64,000 nt of DNA from Flavobacterium selenitireducens (GCF_014748335.1 NZ_JAAVIY010000001.1:744001-808000), one strand, 5' to 3'; shown: positions 25,402 through 35,530, numbered from the stretch's first letter. The notes: generated by a model not told the origin, from the sequence alone. Made by a program: numbers and translations.

Positions 25402-27651
25402 ATGAGTGCAGCAGCCGAAACGTCACACCATCTCTATCCGCTGATCAGCGATTTGGGCCTCATTTTGATGACCGCCGGAGTCGCCGTCCTTCTGTTCAAG
25501 AAAATCAAGCAGCCGTTAGTCCTGGGTTATCTCATCGCAGGATTTCTGGCAGGTAGCAACTTCGATTTTTTTCCTTCGGTAAAAGACACGAAAAGTGTGG
25601 AGGTCTGGGCCGAAATCGGTGTGATATTCCTGTTGTTCAGCCTAGGGCTTGAATTCAGTTTCAAGAAACTCATGAAAGTCGGCGGAACGGCTTCAATCAC
25701 GGCCATTACCCAAATCGTCTGCATGTGCATCTTCGGCTATTTCACAGGCGTTTTGATGGGATGGGGCAAAATGGACAGTATTTTCCTTGGCGTGATCCTG
25801 TCGATTTCCTCTACGACGATCATCCTGCGCGCATTTGATGAATTGGGCGTCAAAAGCCAGAAGTTTGCCGGCATCGTCTTCGGAGCACTTATCGTGGAAG
25901 ACATCGTGGCCATCGTGATGATGGTATTGCTTTCTACGATTGCCGTAAGCCAACAGTTTTCGGGTATGGAGCTCATAGAATCGGTACTCAAGCTGATCTT
26001 TTTCCTGACGCTGTGGTTTCTCGGCGGCATCTTCTTTATCCCGACGTTGCTCAAAAAAGCCAAGAATCTATTGTCTGACGAAATGCTGCTCATCATATCG
26101 ATCGCGTTGTGTTTGCTCATGGTCATTTTGGCCGCGAATGTCGGATTTTCACCGGCCCTGGGCGCGTTCATCATGGGATCGATCATAGCCGAAACCACGC
26201 AGGCGGAACACATAGAGCACCTCATCAAACCGGTAAAAGACCTTTTTGGAGCCGTTTTCTTTGTGTCCGTGGGAATGTTGATCAACATCGACACGCTTGT
26301 GGAATACACGATTCCCGTGATGATCATCACGTTGGTGACGATTTTCGGGAAGTCGCTGAGTTCCACCATTGGAGCGCTGCTTTCGGGCCAACCGCTCAAA
26401 CAGTCGGTACAGACGGGCATGAGCCTTGCCCAAATCGGGGAATTCTCGTTTATCATAGCGACATTGGGCATGACGCTCAACGTGACGAGCAGCTTTTTGT
26501 ATCCCGTGGTCGTCGCCGTTTCGGCCGTGACGACGTTCACGACACCTTTCCTGATCAAGGCTTCGACAAAAATGTCCGTGAGGCTCGAAAAAGCGATGCC
26601 GCGCAAATGGCTCAAACGCATCGAGCGCTACAGTGCCAATGCCCAATCGATAAAGTCGGTGAGCAACTGGCAGATCGTCATAAGGGCATACCTCATCCAG
26701 ATCGCGATCCATTCGATGATCATCATCGGCATTATATTGTTGTCGGCGAATTACCTGTTGCCATTGCTCGATTTCCGTTTCGGTAACGTCGTGGCGGCTT
26801 TTCTCACACTCGTCATATTGGCTCCTTTTTTCTGGGCACTTTCACTGAGGCGCGTGGCCGTTGACCAGGTACAGGAACTCATGTCCGAACGCAAATACCG
26901 CGGCCCTATCGTAATGATGGTGCTTTTCCGATTCGTGATGACGCTCGTCTACATAGGATTCTTGCTCGACAATTTCTTTTCTCCCCAAATCGCGTTTTTT
27001 GCCTTTTGCATCTCGATTGTGATCTATGCGATTTTCAGGAAGTGGATCAACCGACAATACCACAAGATCGAAACGCGTTTCATGAAGAATCTCAACGCCC
27101 GGGAAATCATCCGCAACAAGCGCCAACGCTCGGACCTCACGCCTTGGGAAGGCCATATGACGCTTTTCGACATCGCCAAGGAATCCAATATCGCAGGCCG
27201 AACGCTCGCGGAACTACAACTGCGCGAACAAATGGGAATCAACGTCGCCTTTATCAGACGGGGCGAAATCACGATCAACATTCCCAGCAGGAACGAACGC
27301 CTTTTCCCTGGGGACGAAATCTGTGTGATCGCGACCGACGCCCAGGTCACGGAGTTCAAAAAATACCTCGACCGCAACGAGATCGACGCTCCCGACGAAG
27401 GTTCGCAACCCGAAATCGTCTTGCAGCAACTCGAGCTTCACAACCAGGATTACATCGGCAAAAGCATCCGACAATCGCAATTGCGCGAAAAGACAAAGGG
27501 TTTGGTGGTCGGAATCGAACGCAAGGGAAATCGAATATTGAATCCCGATTCCCATCTGATCCTCGAAAAAGACGACATTCTCTGGATCGTGGGCGACAAA
27601 AAACTTTTGGCTACATTGCTTTTGGAACATGACGAGCCGACCGTTGGGTAA
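25402..27651 (+). CDS. CPA2 family cation:proton antiporter with two C-terminal RCK_C domains
   Basis: 749 residues. The first about 390 form the 12-13 helix KefB/NhaA-like antiporter core (Leu-Gly-Tyr-Leu-Ile-Ala-Gly, Ser-Leu-Gly-Leu-Glu-Phe, Ser-Ser-Thr-Thr-Ile-Ile, Phe-Ser-Pro-Ala-Leu-Gly-Ala-Phe). A second hydrophobic block at about 430-550 is an additional membrane region. Two TrkA-C/RCK_C regulatory domains (about 590-660 and 672-745) end the protein; each shows the Gly-(Arg/Lys)-(Thr/Ser)-Leu/Ile start and the Gly-Asp-Glu or Lys-Asp-Asp turn. There is no RCK_N nucleotide-binding domain. It exchanges K+ or Na+ for protons at the inner membrane. Confidence 0.9.
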   Translation: MSAAAETSHHLYPLISDLGLILMTAGVAVLLFKKIKQPLVLGYLIAGFLAGSNFDFFPSVKDTKSVEVWAEIGVIFLLFSLGLEFSFKKLMKVGGTASITAITQIVCMCIFGYFTGVLMGWGKMDSIFLGVILSISSTTIILRAFDELGVKSQKFAGIVFGALIVEDIVAIVMMVLLSTIAVSQQFSGMELIESVLKLIFFLTLWFLGGIFFIPTLLKKAKNLLSDEMLLIISIALCLLMVILAANVGFSPALGAFIMGSIIAETTQAEHIEHLIKPVKDLFGAVFFVSVGMLINIDTLVEYTIPVMIITLVTIFGKSLSSTIGALLSGQPLKQSVQTGMSLAQIGEFSFIIATLGMTLNVTSSFLYPVVVAVSAVTTFTTPFLIKASTKMSVRLEKAMPRKWLKRIERYSANAQSIKSVSNWQIVIRAYLIQIAIHSMIIIGIILLSANYLLPLLDFRFGNVVAAFLTLVILAPFFWALSLRRVAVDQVQELMSERKYRGPIVMMVLFRFVMTLVYIGFLLDNFFSPQIAFFAFCISIVIYAIFRKWINRQYHKIETRFMKNLNAREIIRNKRQRSDLTPWEGHMTLFDIAKESNIAGRTLAELQLREQMGINVAFIRRGEITINIPSRNERLFPGDEICVIATDAQVTEFKKYLDRNEIDAPDEGSQPEIVLQQLELHNQDYIGKSIRQSQLREKTKGLVVGIERKGNRILNPDSHLILEKDDILWIVGDKKLLATLLLEHDEPTVG

Positions 27652-27705
27652 GCGTTAATGAACCTCATTGACCCGAATCATGGCGTAAAATCGTTTTAAT
27701 CGCCA

Positions 27706-27735
27706 TAAAAAAAACGCGACAGTTTCCCATCGCGT
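27706..27735 (-). terminator. rho-independent terminator of guaB
   Basis: ACGCGA at 27714-27719 pairs with TCGCGT at 27730-27735. On the minus strand the stem is followed by eight T. It lies 25 bases after the guaB stop codon. Confidence 0.75.
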
Positions 27736-27759
27736 CCAGTGCATATAGCCTTGCGACTA

Positions 27760-29232
27760 TTATCTCGAATAATTCGGCGCTTCCTTGGTGATCGTCACGT
27801 TATGCGGATGGCTTTCGGTAATCCCGCTCGAGGTAATGCGCACGAATCGCCCGGTTTCCTGTAAAGTCGGAATGTCTTTGGCACCGCAATAACCCATTCC
27901 CGCGCGCAAGCCGCCAATGAATTGCTGCATGCTCTCGTTGAGTTCGCCTTTATAAGGGACGCGACCGACGATTCCTTCGGGAACCAGTTTCTTGATGTCG
28001 TCTTCCACATCTTGGAAATAGCGGTCTTTCGAGCCTTCTTTCATGGCTTCGACCGAGCCCATTCCGCGGTAGGATTTAAATTTTCTTCCTTCAAAAATGA
28101 TCGTTTCACCCGGGGATTCCTTTGTCCCGGCGAGCAGCGAGCCCATCATGACCGAATCGGCTCCGGCTGCAATGGCTTTCGGGATATCGCCCGTGTAACG
28201 GATTCCGCCGTCTGCGATCACCGGAATTCCCGATCCTTTAAGGGCGGCGGCAACCTCGAGAACGGCCGAAAACTGCGGAAATCCGACACCGGCCACGACT
28301 CTTGTCGTACAGATCGAGCCCGGACCAATTCCCACCTTTACGCCATCGGCACCGTTTTCTGCGAGATATTTCGCGGCTTCCGGCGTGGCGATATTGCCCA
28401 CGACGACATCTACCTGGGGAAATCGTTCCTTTACGGATTTGAGAATGCCCACCACGCCTTGCGTATGCCCGTGGGCCGTGTCGATGATGATCGCATCTAC
28501 GCCTGCGTTGACAAGCGCTTCGGCACGGTCGACGGCATCTCCGGTCACGCCGATGGCGGCTGCGACGCGCAAACGCCCAAGGCTGTCCTTATTGGCAATC
28601 GGCTTTTGGGTAAGTTTGGTAATGTCGCGAAAAGTGATCAATCCGACCAAAGTATTGTTGGAATCGACCACCGGAAGTTTCTCGATTTTCTTTCCCTGGA
28701 GGATGACTTCAGCTTCCTGAAGTGACGTTCCCTCGGCTACGGTGACCAACGGCATGGCCGTCATGACCTCGGAAATCGCGCGGTTGTTGTCTTTTTCAAA
28801 ACGAAGGTCGCGGTTGGTCACGATCCCGACGAGTTTTTTGTTGCCGTCGACGATCGGGATGCCGCCTATGCCGAATTCGCGCATCGCTTGCTTGGCATCT
28901 GCTACGGTCGAAGTCTGTGGAAGCGTTACCGGATCGATGATCATGCCGGACTCAGCCCGTTTGACTTTGCGGACTTTGGCGGCTTGCTGCTCGATGGTCA
29001 TGTTCTTGTGGAGCACGCCGATCCCGCCTTCCTGCGCCATCGCAATTGCCATGGAACTTTCCGTTACCGTATCCATTGCGGCGGAAACGATAGGAACGTT
29101 CAGCGTTATATTTTTGGAGAATTTCGACTGTATGCTGACTTCGCGCGGCAAAACAGAAGAATAATTTGGAACCAACAGTACATCATCGTAAGTAAGGCCT
29201 TCACCGATGATTTTGGAAGTGTGTGCGTTCAT
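27760..29232 (-). CDS. guaB: IMP dehydrogenase
   Basis: 490 residues from the ATG at 29232, the usual length. The start [10 protein letters not shown], two CBS domains (about 95-220) with Arg-Asp-Leu-Arg and Arg-Asp-Ile, the nucleotide loop and the active-site loop Gly-Pro-Gly-Ser-Ile-Cys-Thr-Thr-Arg are all present, as is the Arg-Gly-Met-Gly-Ser flap. It oxidises IMP to XMP with NAD in GMP synthesis. Promoter box and terminator are both visible, so it is a single-gene unit. Confidence 0.96.
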   Translation of the reverse strand: MNAHTSKIIGEGLTYDDVLLVPNYSSVLPREVSIQSKFSKNITLNVPIVSAAMDTVTESSMAIAMAQEGGIGVLHKNMTIEQQAAKVRKVKRAESGMIIDPVTLPQTSTVADAKQAMREFGIGGIPIVDGNKKLVGIVTNRDLRFEKDNNRAISEVMTAMPLVTVAEGTSLQEAEVILQGKKIEKLPVVDSNNTLVGLITFRDITKLTQKPIANKDSLGRLRVAAAIGVTGDAVDRAEALVNAGVDAIIIDTAHGHTQGVVGILKSVKERFPQVDVVVGNIATPEAAKYLAENGADGVKVGIGPGSICTTRVVAGVGFPQFSAVLEVAAALKGSGIPVIADGGIRYTGDIPKAIAAGADSVMMGSLLAGTKESPGETIIFEGRKFKSYRGMGSVEAMKEGSKDRYFQDVEDDIKKLVPEGIVGRVPYKGELNESMQQFIGGLRAGMGYCGAKDIPTLQETGRFVRITSSGITESHPHNVTITKEAPNYSR

Positions 29233-29264
29233 GTGGCAATTAACGGTTGTAGTTAAATTGCGTG

Positions 29265-29272
29265 CAAATATA
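29265..29272 (-). promoter_or_regulatory. -7 promoter box of guaB
   Basis: Minus-strand TATATTTG, 33 bases before the ATG at 29232. Confidence 0.6.
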
Positions 29273-29377
29273 CGCTTTTTAACATTAAGTGACGCATCGC
29301 ATATTTGACAAAGTTTAGTTAAAGCAAGTCCGGAACCTGAATTTCGTCCTAACTTTATTTGGACTAACCAGCACACT

Positions 29378-30472
29378 ATGTTTCTTACATTGATTTGCCT
29401 GTTGCTTCTGGTCGTTTTGGCCGTTTACACCTTTATGCAACGTCCCGAATTCGGAGGGAAGCCTTCAGCCGCCGAAATTGCCTCTTATCGAAAATCCCAG
29501 GGTTATCTGGGAGGACAATTCCAGAATCTGTCGCCGACGCCGAGTCTCGCGAAAGACGCCAATATCGCTTCGGTAATGTACCGGTTCTTTTTTAAGAAAA
29601 GCGTCCGAAACAAGCCGAAAGAGGCGTTGCCGTCCGAAAAAACCGACCTTAGGAATCTACGTCCTGACGAAAACGCATTGGTTTGGTTCGGTCATTCCTC
29701 CTACTTTTTGCAGATGGATGGCAAGAAGTTCCTCGTCGATCCTGTTTTCAGTGGCTCGGCGTCGCCAATTCCGGCAACAACGAAGGCTTTTACCGGAAGC
29801 GATGTGTATTCAGCCGACGACATGCCCGAAATCGACGTGCTTTTCCTGACGCATGACCATTGGGACCATCTCGACTACCAAACCGTGCTGAAACTGAAGC
29901 CGAAAGTAAAACAGGTCATTACCGGGCTCGGAACCGGAGTCCACCTGCGATCGTGGGGCTACGATCCGGCAATAATCCTCGAAATGGATTGGTGGGACCA
30001 TGTGTACCTGAATTCCGGGTTTAAGATACAGGCGACGCCGGCCCGCCATTTTTCGGGTCGCGGATTCAAGCGCAACGGCTCGCTCTGGACCTCGTTCGTG
30101 CTAGAGACGCCGTCGCGAAAAATCTTCCTTGGAGGCGACAGCGGCTATGATTTTCACTTTGCGGAAATTGGCGGGAAGCTCGGACCGTTCGACCTTGCAA
30201 TTCTGGAGTGCGGACAATACAATGCGGACTGGCGCTACATCCACATGGTTCCCGGCCAATGGCTGCAGGCGGCACGCGATCTCGATGCAAAAGCCGTATT
30301 GCCCGTCCACTGGGGAAAATTCGCGCTCGCACTTCACGCGTGGGATGAACCGATAACACAAATTTCAAGCGAATTCGAAGCAGGGGAAATTCCACTCTGG
30401 ACACCGATGATTGGTGAGAAAGTCGACTTTGACAACCGCTTGCCGTTCGCCCAATGGTGGAAGGGCGTTTGA
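29378..30472 (+). CDS. MBL-fold metallohydrolase, NAPE-PLD/UlaG-like
   Basis: 364 residues. An N-terminal membrane anchor or signal (1-20) precedes a metallo-beta-lactamase fold with the metal motif Thr-His-Asp-His-Trp-Asp-His (158-164), an upstream Trp-Phe-Gly-His-Ser, a later His in Ala-Arg-His-Phe-Ser-Gly-Arg, the bridging Asp in Gly-Gly-Asp-Ser-Gly-Tyr-Asp, and a final His in Pro-Val-His-Trp-Gly. This pattern is that of the N-acyl-phosphatidylethanolamine phospholipase D-like branch, so a lipid phosphodiester substrate is possible. Confidence 0.87.
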   Translation: MFLTLICLLLLVVLAVYTFMQRPEFGGKPSAAEIASYRKSQGYLGGQFQNLSPTPSLAKDANIASVMYRFFFKKSVRNKPKEALPSEKTDLRNLRPDENALVWFGHSSYFLQMDGKKFLVDPVFSGSASPIPATTKAFTGSDVYSADDMPEIDVLFLTHDHWDHLDYQTVLKLKPKVKQVITGLGTGVHLRSWGYDPAIILEMDWWDHVYLNSGFKIQATPARHFSGRGFKRNGSLWTSFVLETPSRKIFLGGDSGYDFHFAEIGGKLGPFDLAILECGQYNADWRYIHMVPGQWLQAARDLDAKAVLPVHWGKFALALHAWDEPITQISSEFEAGEIPLWTPMIGEKVDFDNRLPFAQWWKGV

Positions 30473-30520
30473 GCACTCGCGGACGGTGTCGTTACTTATC
30501 AATTTGTGGTTTTTGGTTGG

Positions 30521-30665
30521 TGCCCAGCCCCGATGGAAGCGGTCAGCCTTTTGAACCAAAACCGCAAATTTTGCAGGCGTTGACAGCGACCTCAGGAAGC
30601 TGGAGAACGACGTTGCAAAATAAGGTTTTTGGAGAAAGCTGGTAGCGGACAGCGGGAAATGCCTG
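30521..30665 (+). repeat. dispersed intergenic element, GCCCCGATGG type
   Basis: Starts GTGCCCAGCCCCGATGGAAG and ends with AGCGGACAGCGGGAAATGCC. It shares both ends, but not the middle, with the minus-strand copy at 7563-7695. It fills most of the gap between the MBL gene and the HMG-CoA lyase gene. Confidence 0.6.
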
Positions 30666-30698
30666 GCATTATCCCCATCAGGAAATTGCCTTGGATTT

Positions 30699-31562
30699 TT
30701 AGTGGAATTCCCCGAACAATTTGGTCGCTTCGTTGTATGCGCTCTCGAAACTCATTGGGCTTGTGTTGGTTGGGGCTTTTTGCTGGGTAAAGTAGCTCAG
30801 CAGTTTTTCGGTGGGCATATTGCCCGTGAGTTCGTCCTTTGCCATCGGACATCCGCCAAAGCCCTGTATGGCCCCGTCGAATCTTGTGCAGCCGGCTTTG
30901 AAAGCGGCGTCGGTTTTTTCGAACCACTTGTCTGGAGTCGTGTGCAGATGGGCGCCGAATTCGATATTCGGATAGTTGGGGATCAGGTTGGAAAACAGGT
31001 ACGTGATCACCTCTGGCGTGGAACTTCCTATCGTATCAGAAAGCGAAAGGATCTCAACTCCCATCGACGCCAGTTTCTCGGTCCACTCGCCTACGATTTC
31101 CACATCCCACGGGTCGCCGTAAGGATTCCCGAATCCCATGGACAGATAGGCCACGACTTCTTTGTCGTTTTGGGCCGCGATGTTCAAGATCTCCTGCAAC
31201 GTGACGAGCGATTCCGCTATGGTCTTGTGGGTATTGCGCATCTGGAAGTTTTCGGAAATGGAAAACGGATAACCTAAGTACCGGATTTCATCATGCTGTG
31301 CCGCCATTGCCGCGCCTTGGGTATTGGCGACTATCGCGAGCAGCTTGCTGGTGGTCTTGGAAAGGTCGAGACCGGACAGGACTTTAGCCGTGTCGTGCAT
31401 TTGCGGTATGGCCTTGGGCGATACGAAACTCCCGAAATCGAGGGTATCGAAGCCGACACGCAACAGCGATTGGATGTAGTCGATCTTGCGCTGTGTCGGG
31501 ATAAAGGTCTTGATGCCCTGCATGGCGTCGCGCGGACACTCGATGATTTTGACGGATTTCAT
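30699..31562 (-). CDS. hydroxymethylglutaryl-CoA lyase
   Basis: 287 residues from the ATG at 31562. TIM-barrel aldolase of the HMGL-like family: Glu-Cys-Pro-Arg-Asp-Ala-Met-Gln-Gly near the N-terminus (the family Glu-x-(x)-Pro-Arg-Asp-Gly-x-Gln), Ser-Asp-Thr-Ile-Gly, His-Leu-His-Thr metal ligands, and Gly-Phe-Gly-Gly-Cys-Pro-Met-Ala (catalytic Cys). It cleaves HMG-CoA to acetoacetate and acetyl-CoA, a step of leucine breakdown. No other leucine genes are nearby. Confidence 0.85.
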   Translation of the reverse strand: MKSVKIIECPRDAMQGIKTFIPTQRKIDYIQSLLRVGFDTLDFGSFVSPKAIPQMHDTAKVLSGLDLSKTTSKLLAIVANTQGAAMAAQHDEIRYLGYPFSISENFQMRNTHKTIAESLVTLQEILNIAAQNDKEVVAYLSMGFGNPYGDPWDVEIVGEWTEKLASMGVEILSLSDTIGSSTPEVITYLFSNLIPNYPNIEFGAHLHTTPDKWFEKTDAAFKAGCTRFDGAIQGFGGCPMAKDELTGNMPTEKLLSYFTQQKAPTNTSPMSFESAYNEATKLFGEFH

Positions 31563-31700
31563 AGGATGCCAAAGATAACAAGTTTTACGAAAACGTTTTC
31601 TGGGAATAAGTGCGTGCGTCGGATTTTTAACGCTATAACGCAATTACAGAATATATAAAAATATGCACTTATTTGGTTATAAAAAGAAATATTACTGAAT

Positions 31701-31730
31701 TTGGGTATTATGAATGTTTTCGTATCTTTA
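31701..31730 (+). promoter_or_regulatory. promoter of satD-DUF3307 operon
   Basis: TTG at 31701-31703 and TATCTTTA at 31723-31730 are 19 bases apart, close to the Bacteroidota consensus. The box ends 4 bases before the ATG at 31735, so the message would have almost no leader. Confidence 0.5.
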
Positions 31731-31734
31731 AACT

Positions 31735-32346
31735 ATGACAAGCATCATCACGGCCGATATCGTCAACTCTCGAAAAGATCCTTCCGGCGAATGGCTTCCT
31801 GTATTAAAGCGCCATCTCACAGGAATCGCAAGCGAACCTGACGAATGGGAATTCTACAGAGGGGACGCGTTCCAAATTGAAATCAAGACACCAGAAAATG
31901 CGCTAAAAACGGCAATTTCCATAAAAGCGCTTTTGAAAACGCGCAAACTCGACGCCAGGATGAGTATCGGAATTGGCGAAAAAACGGTAGATGCGCAAAA
32001 AATATCGGAGAGCAACGGAAGTGCCTTTGTGCGCTCGGGCGAACTTTTCGAGACGTTAAAGCCGCAAAAACTGGTGCTTGCAATCAAAACGGGAGACGAC
32101 GAAACAGATGAACAACTCAACCTGATGCTGAGATTGATTTCCGTGCTGATGTCGAACTGGTTGCCTCAATCTGCCGAATTCGTGCTTGCCGCGTTGCAGT
32201 TTCCCGAACTTTCCCAGGAGGAATTGGGACGCAAGCTCAACATTAGCCAAGCCGCCGTCAGCCGACGCCAAAAACGCGCCCAATTCGATCTCATCATGGA
32301 AATCGAGGCCTTCTATCACAAAACCATAAAGCGACTTGACGTATGA
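31735..32346 (+). CDS. SatD-like protein
   Basis: 203 residues. The N-terminal half (Ile-Thr-Ala-Asp-Ile-Val-Asn-Ser-Arg, then Tyr-Arg-Gly-Asp-Ala-Phe-Gln and Arg-Met-Ser-Ile-Gly-Ile-Gly) is the SatD-type domain, distantly like a nucleotide-cyclase fold. The C-terminal 60 residues hold a helix-turn-helix (Leu-Ser-Gln-Glu-Glu-Leu-Gly-Arg-Lys-Leu-Asn-Ile-Ser-Gln-Ala-Ala-Val-Ser). Its last codon overlaps the start of the DUF3307 gene (ATGA), so the two are translationally coupled. This pairing is recurrent in Bacteria. Its role is not established. Confidence 0.82.
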   Translation: MTSIITADIVNSRKDPSGEWLPVLKRHLTGIASEPDEWEFYRGDAFQIEIKTPENALKTAISIKALLKTRKLDARMSIGIGEKTVDAQKISESNGSAFVRSGELFETLKPQKLVLAIKTGDDETDEQLNLMLRLISVLMSNWLPQSAEFVLAALQFPELSQEELGRKLNISQAAVSRRQKRAQFDLIMEIEAFYHKTIKRLDV

Positions 32347-33056
32347 TCTTATTCGTAAAGCTACTACTGGCGCATCTTTTGGGCGACTTCCTTTTGCAAC
32401 CGACGCGTTGGGTCGTCCATAAGCAACAGCACAAACACAAAAGCGTTTATTTGTACCTCCATGTCTTGTTGCACGGCGTTTTGGCTTTTGCACTCGTGGG
32501 AAACACCGAGTTTCTGGGGCCGGTCATCGTCCTGGCATTGCTCCACGGCATAATCGACTACGCAAAACTGAGATTCCAGACCGCCACTACCCAAAGACGG
32601 TGGTTCATCGCCGACCAGATGCTGCACTTTCTAGTGATCGTGGGCATCTGCGCTTATTGGGAAAACGGCGAAATGTACTTCAATTACCCGACCGATGCGT
32701 TCTGGATTGTTTTCACAGGAGCCGTACTGCTTACCAAACCGGCCTCCATCACGATAAAGAACCTGATCTCTACCTGGACGCCCGACACGACTCCCGATGA
32801 CCAATCGCTGCAAAATGCGGGCAATTACATCGGCATGCTCGAACGGCTTTTCGTGTTCGCTTTCCTGATTACGGGCCATTTCGATGCTGTCGGACTGCTT
32901 TTAGGCGCCAAATCCATCTTCCGGTTTGGCGATCTTACGGGAGCAAAAGACAGAAAACTTACCGAATACGTACTCATAGGCACGTTATTGAGTTTTGGGA
33001 TCGCAATGCTCACGGGCGCCGCGGCCAATTGGTTACTTTCCGGCCTTTTTCTCTAA
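32343..33056 (+). CDS. DUF3307 family membrane protein
   Basis: 237 residues with six or so hydrophobic helices and the family pattern [11 protein letters not shown] near the start and His-Gly-Ile-Ile-Asp-Tyr in the second third. It overlaps the SatD gene by 4 bases at its start and the converging pyrD gene by 24 bases at its end. Function is unknown; coupling with SatD suggests a joint role. Confidence 0.87.
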   Translation: MILFVKLLLAHLLGDFLLQPTRWVVHKQQHKHKSVYLYLHVLLHGVLAFALVGNTEFLGPVIVLALLHGIIDYAKLRFQTATTQRRWFIADQMLHFLVIVGICAYWENGEMYFNYPTDAFWIVFTGAVLLTKPASITIKNLISTWTPDTTPDDQSLQNAGNYIGMLERLFVFAFLITGHFDAVGLLLGAKSIFRFGDLTGAKDRKLTEYVLIGTLLSFGIAMLTGAAANWLLSGLFL

Positions 33057-34061
33057 GATCGCGCGGTTGATTTCCTTGACAAGCGCAGGGCCTTCGTAAA
33101 TAAATCCCGTGTAGAGTTGCACGAGGCTGGCTCCGGCTTCAAGTTTTTCGAGTGCGTCCGCGGCGGAATGTATGCCGCCGACGCCAATTATCGGAAAGGC
33201 TTTGTTGCTCTTTTCGGATAAAAATCGGATGACTTCGGTGGATCGCATTGCCAGCGGTTTGCCGGAAAGGCCGCCTGTTTCGGCTTTGTTTTCGGATATG
33301 AGGCCGTCGCGGGCAATCGTGGTATTGGTCGCAATAACGCCGGCTATTCCGGTAATGCTGACGATGTCGATGATATCGAGCAATTGTTCGTTCGTGAGAT
33401 CAGGGGCAATCTTGAGGAGAATAGGTTTCGGATGGGCCTTGGCGCAATTGCGCTTTTGCAGCGAACCGAGCAACGCCGTCAGTGGCTCTTTGTCCTGGAG
33501 CGCGCGAAGGTTGGGCGTATTAGGCGAACTGACATTGACCACGAAATAGTCGACGTGGTCGAAAAGCGCGTCGAAGCAGATTTCGTAATCGACGCCGGCG
33601 TCTTCATTGGGCGTCATCTTATTCTTACCGATATTTCCTCCTATAAGTACGCCTTTATTTTTTTTGAGACGCTCGACGGCGGCCGCAACGCCTCCATTAT
33701 TGAAACCCATGCGGTTGATGATGGCGGAATCCTGCTTGAGGCGAAACAACCGTTTCTTTGGATTTCCGTCCTGTGGTTTTGGTGTCAGGGTTCCGATCTC
33801 GATAAAGCCGAAGCCGAAATTGGAGAACTCATTGAATAGTTTTGCGTCCTTGTCGAATCCTGCGGCCAACCCGACGGGATTCTTGAATTTTATCCCAAAG
33901 ACCTCGGTTTCCAAACGTTTGTCTTCGAGATTGTATAACGCCTTGAAAATGCTGGTACATCCCGGAATTTTCGAGAGGTTTTTCACCATCGAGAACGTGA
34001 AATGGTGGGCTTCTTCGGCGTCGAGCCTGAACAGCAGCGGTCGTAGTATGCTTTTGTACAT
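33033..34061 (-). CDS. pyrD: quinone-dependent dihydroorotate dehydrogenase
   Basis: 342 residues. Class 2 DHODH: N-terminal helices for the membrane and quinone (1-40), [11 protein letters not shown], Gly-Thr-Leu-Thr-Pro-Lys-Pro-Gln, the Ser nucleophile region Asn-Val-Ser-Ser-Pro-Asn-Thr, and Gly-Val-Gly-Gly-Ile plus Gln-Leu-Tyr-Thr-Gly for FMN. It oxidises dihydroorotate to orotate in pyrimidine synthesis. Its 3' end overlaps the DUF3307 gene by 24 bases. Confidence 0.95.
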   Translation of the reverse strand: MYKSILRPLLFRLDAEEAHHFTFSMVKNLSKIPGCTSIFKALYNLEDKRLETEVFGIKFKNPVGLAAGFDKDAKLFNEFSNFGFGFIEIGTLTPKPQDGNPKKRLFRLKQDSAIINRMGFNNGGVAAAVERLKKNKGVLIGGNIGKNKMTPNEDAGVDYEICFDALFDHVDYFVVNVSSPNTPNLRALQDKEPLTALLGSLQKRNCAKAHPKPILLKIAPDLTNEQLLDIIDIVSITGIAGVIATNTTIARDGLISENKAETGGLSGKPLAMRSTEVIRFLSEKSNKAFPIIGVGGIHSAADALEKLEAGASLVQLYTGFIYEGPALVKEINRAILEKKAGK

Positions 34062-34080
34062 TGGTGTTGGTTGTTTGCGG

Positions 34081-34088
34081 CAAAAATA
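34081..34088 (-). promoter_or_regulatory. -7 promoter box of pyrD
   Basis: Minus-strand TATTTTTG, 19 bases before the ATG at 34061. Confidence 0.55.
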
Positions 34089-34139
34089 CTACTTATTTGG
34101 GGCTTTACGAAATGTCGGCTGTCGTGGTTCCGGACATGA

Positions 34140-34275
34140 TCTAGCCCGGATGCAGCGGATAGCCCGGAGTTTTTGGGCGCAGCTTTTTTGGCGGGGACGC
34201 GGCGACCGAAGCAAGCCGACGCCCTCGTCTTAAAAAGCGCGCCTTAAAACGAGGACTTGAAGCGAAAGCCGGATG
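34140..34275 (+). repeat. dispersed intergenic element, AGCCCGGATGCAGCGG type
   Basis: Related to the element at 9655-9780 by its ordered conserved blocks. It contains an inner hairpin (CGCGGCGACCGAAGC region, then AAAAAGCGCGCC). It sits directly before the recombinase gene and is the last chromosomal landmark before the cassette array. Confidence 0.55.
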
Positions 34276-34328
34276 AGCTTCTAAAATAATTGCATACATT
34301 AGCTGAATACACGCCAAATAGTTTGAAT

Positions 34329-35441
34329 ATGCAACCGCTTCCTACCGTATATCTCGACAAGGTACGCCATCGTAGCTACGATGTCCTTTCAATTCACTTC
34401 CAACAAAATGCTATCCTAAGGGAAGCCGTCGCCATCAAGCTTGACGCTGTTTGGAGCGAGACGCGAAAATTTTGGTATCTGCCGTATAGTCTTGAAAATT
34501 CCGCCTTTGCCACGACCGTATTGAGCCAATTTGCCATTGTCGACCGCTTTAGGCTCGAACCGAAAGAGGCGCGAGACCGCCAGAATTTGCTCGATGTGAA
34601 ACTTACCGAATTCGAGTACGAGGAGCTTTTGCGATTCCAGAAATGGCTTCAGACGCATCGCTATACCGGATCGACGGTGAGTACTTATACCAAACTTGCC
34701 GAATTTTTTCTGAAATACCTCCAAAAAAGAGGGATAACCGTAATTTCGCCTCGAACCGTGGAGCAGTTCAATTACGAGTTCATCGTTTCGCCCCAAAAGT
34801 CGATTTCCTATCAGAATCAAGCCATCAACGCGATAAAACAGTATCTGGTTTATAAACAGATCACTTTTGATGTCAATGATATCGAAAGGCCGCGTAAAGA
34901 GAAAAAGCTTCCTACCGTGCTTAGCATGGACGAAGTCAAGCGCTTGCTCGGGGCTTCGGCAAACCTAAAACATCGAGCACTTTTAAGCTTGATATACTCC
35001 GGTGGTTTCAGGATAAGCGAAGTTTTAAACCTAAAACTCGCCGATATAGACAGCGATAGGATGTTGATTCATGTACGCAATGCGAAGGGCCGAAAAGATC
35101 GGTATACGCTTTTGTCCAAGAAAGCGTTGCTACTGCTTCGGGAATATTATGTTGTTTACCAGCCTAAGGTTTTTCTTTTTGAAGGGCATGGCGGCGCCCG
35201 GTATTCGGCTCGCGCGGCTCAGTCTGTCCTGCACACTGCCGCTTCCCGCGCCGGGATTTCAAAGTCGATTTCACTGCATACGTTACGCCACAGTTTCGCT
35301 ACCCATTTGCTTGAGCATGGCACCGATATCCGTTACATCCAGGATCTCCTCGGGCATAGCAGCCCGAAGACGACCATGATTTATACTCACGTGTCTGACT
35401 CTTCGGTTCAGAATATCCGAAATCCGTTGGATATGATTTGA
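34329..35441 (+). CDS. tyrosine recombinase, proposed cassette integrase
   Basis: 370 residues from the ATG at 34329; a TTG at 34290 would add 13. Numbered from the TTG form, the catalytic residues are Arg241 (Gly-Phe-Arg-Ile-Ser-Glu), a beta-hairpin Lys (about 266), His330-x-x-Arg333 (Leu-His-Thr-Leu-Arg-His-Ser-Phe-Ala-Thr-His), His356 (Leu-Leu-Gly-His) and Tyr365 (Met-Ile-Tyr-Thr-His-Val), so it should be active. A core-binding domain lies at about 105-195. An extra N-terminal region of about 90 residues is not found in XerC/D. Its closest-looking features (Asp-Ile-Arg-x-x-Gln-Asp-Leu-Leu-Gly-His, Ile-Arg-Asn-Pro-Leu-Asp end) recall IntI. However, the IntI-specific insertion between the Lys hairpin and His-x-x-Arg is missing. 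It reads toward the array, its stop only 97 bases before the first cassette. Confidence 0.85.
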   Translation: MQPLPTVYLDKVRHRSYDVLSIHFQQNAILREAVAIKLDAVWSETRKFWYLPYSLENSAFATTVLSQFAIVDRFRLEPKEARDRQNLLDVKLTEFEYEELLRFQKWLQTHRYTGSTVSTYTKLAEFFLKYLQKRGITVISPRTVEQFNYEFIVSPQKSISYQNQAINAIKQYLVYKQITFDVNDIERPRKEKKLPTVLSMDEVKRLLGASANLKHRALLSLIYSGGFRISEVLNLKLADIDSDRMLIHVRNAKGRKDRYTLLSKKALLLLREYYVVYQPKVFLFEGHGGARYSARAAQSVLHTAASRAGISKSISLHTLRHSFATHLLEHGTDIRYIQDLLGHSSPKTTMIYTHVSDSSVQNIRNPLDMI

Positions 35442-35530
35442 TTATTGGCTATCATTGCGTGGTATTATTTCGGAGAAAACTGCCGTTATATCGCTTGGTT
35501 GGGATGTTTGGTGTGAGTTTTTTGCTGGGA

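Noticed and set aside
26109-26786. Frames in other phases inside the antiporter gene
   Set aside because: His/Arg-rich shadow translations of a clearly coding sequence.
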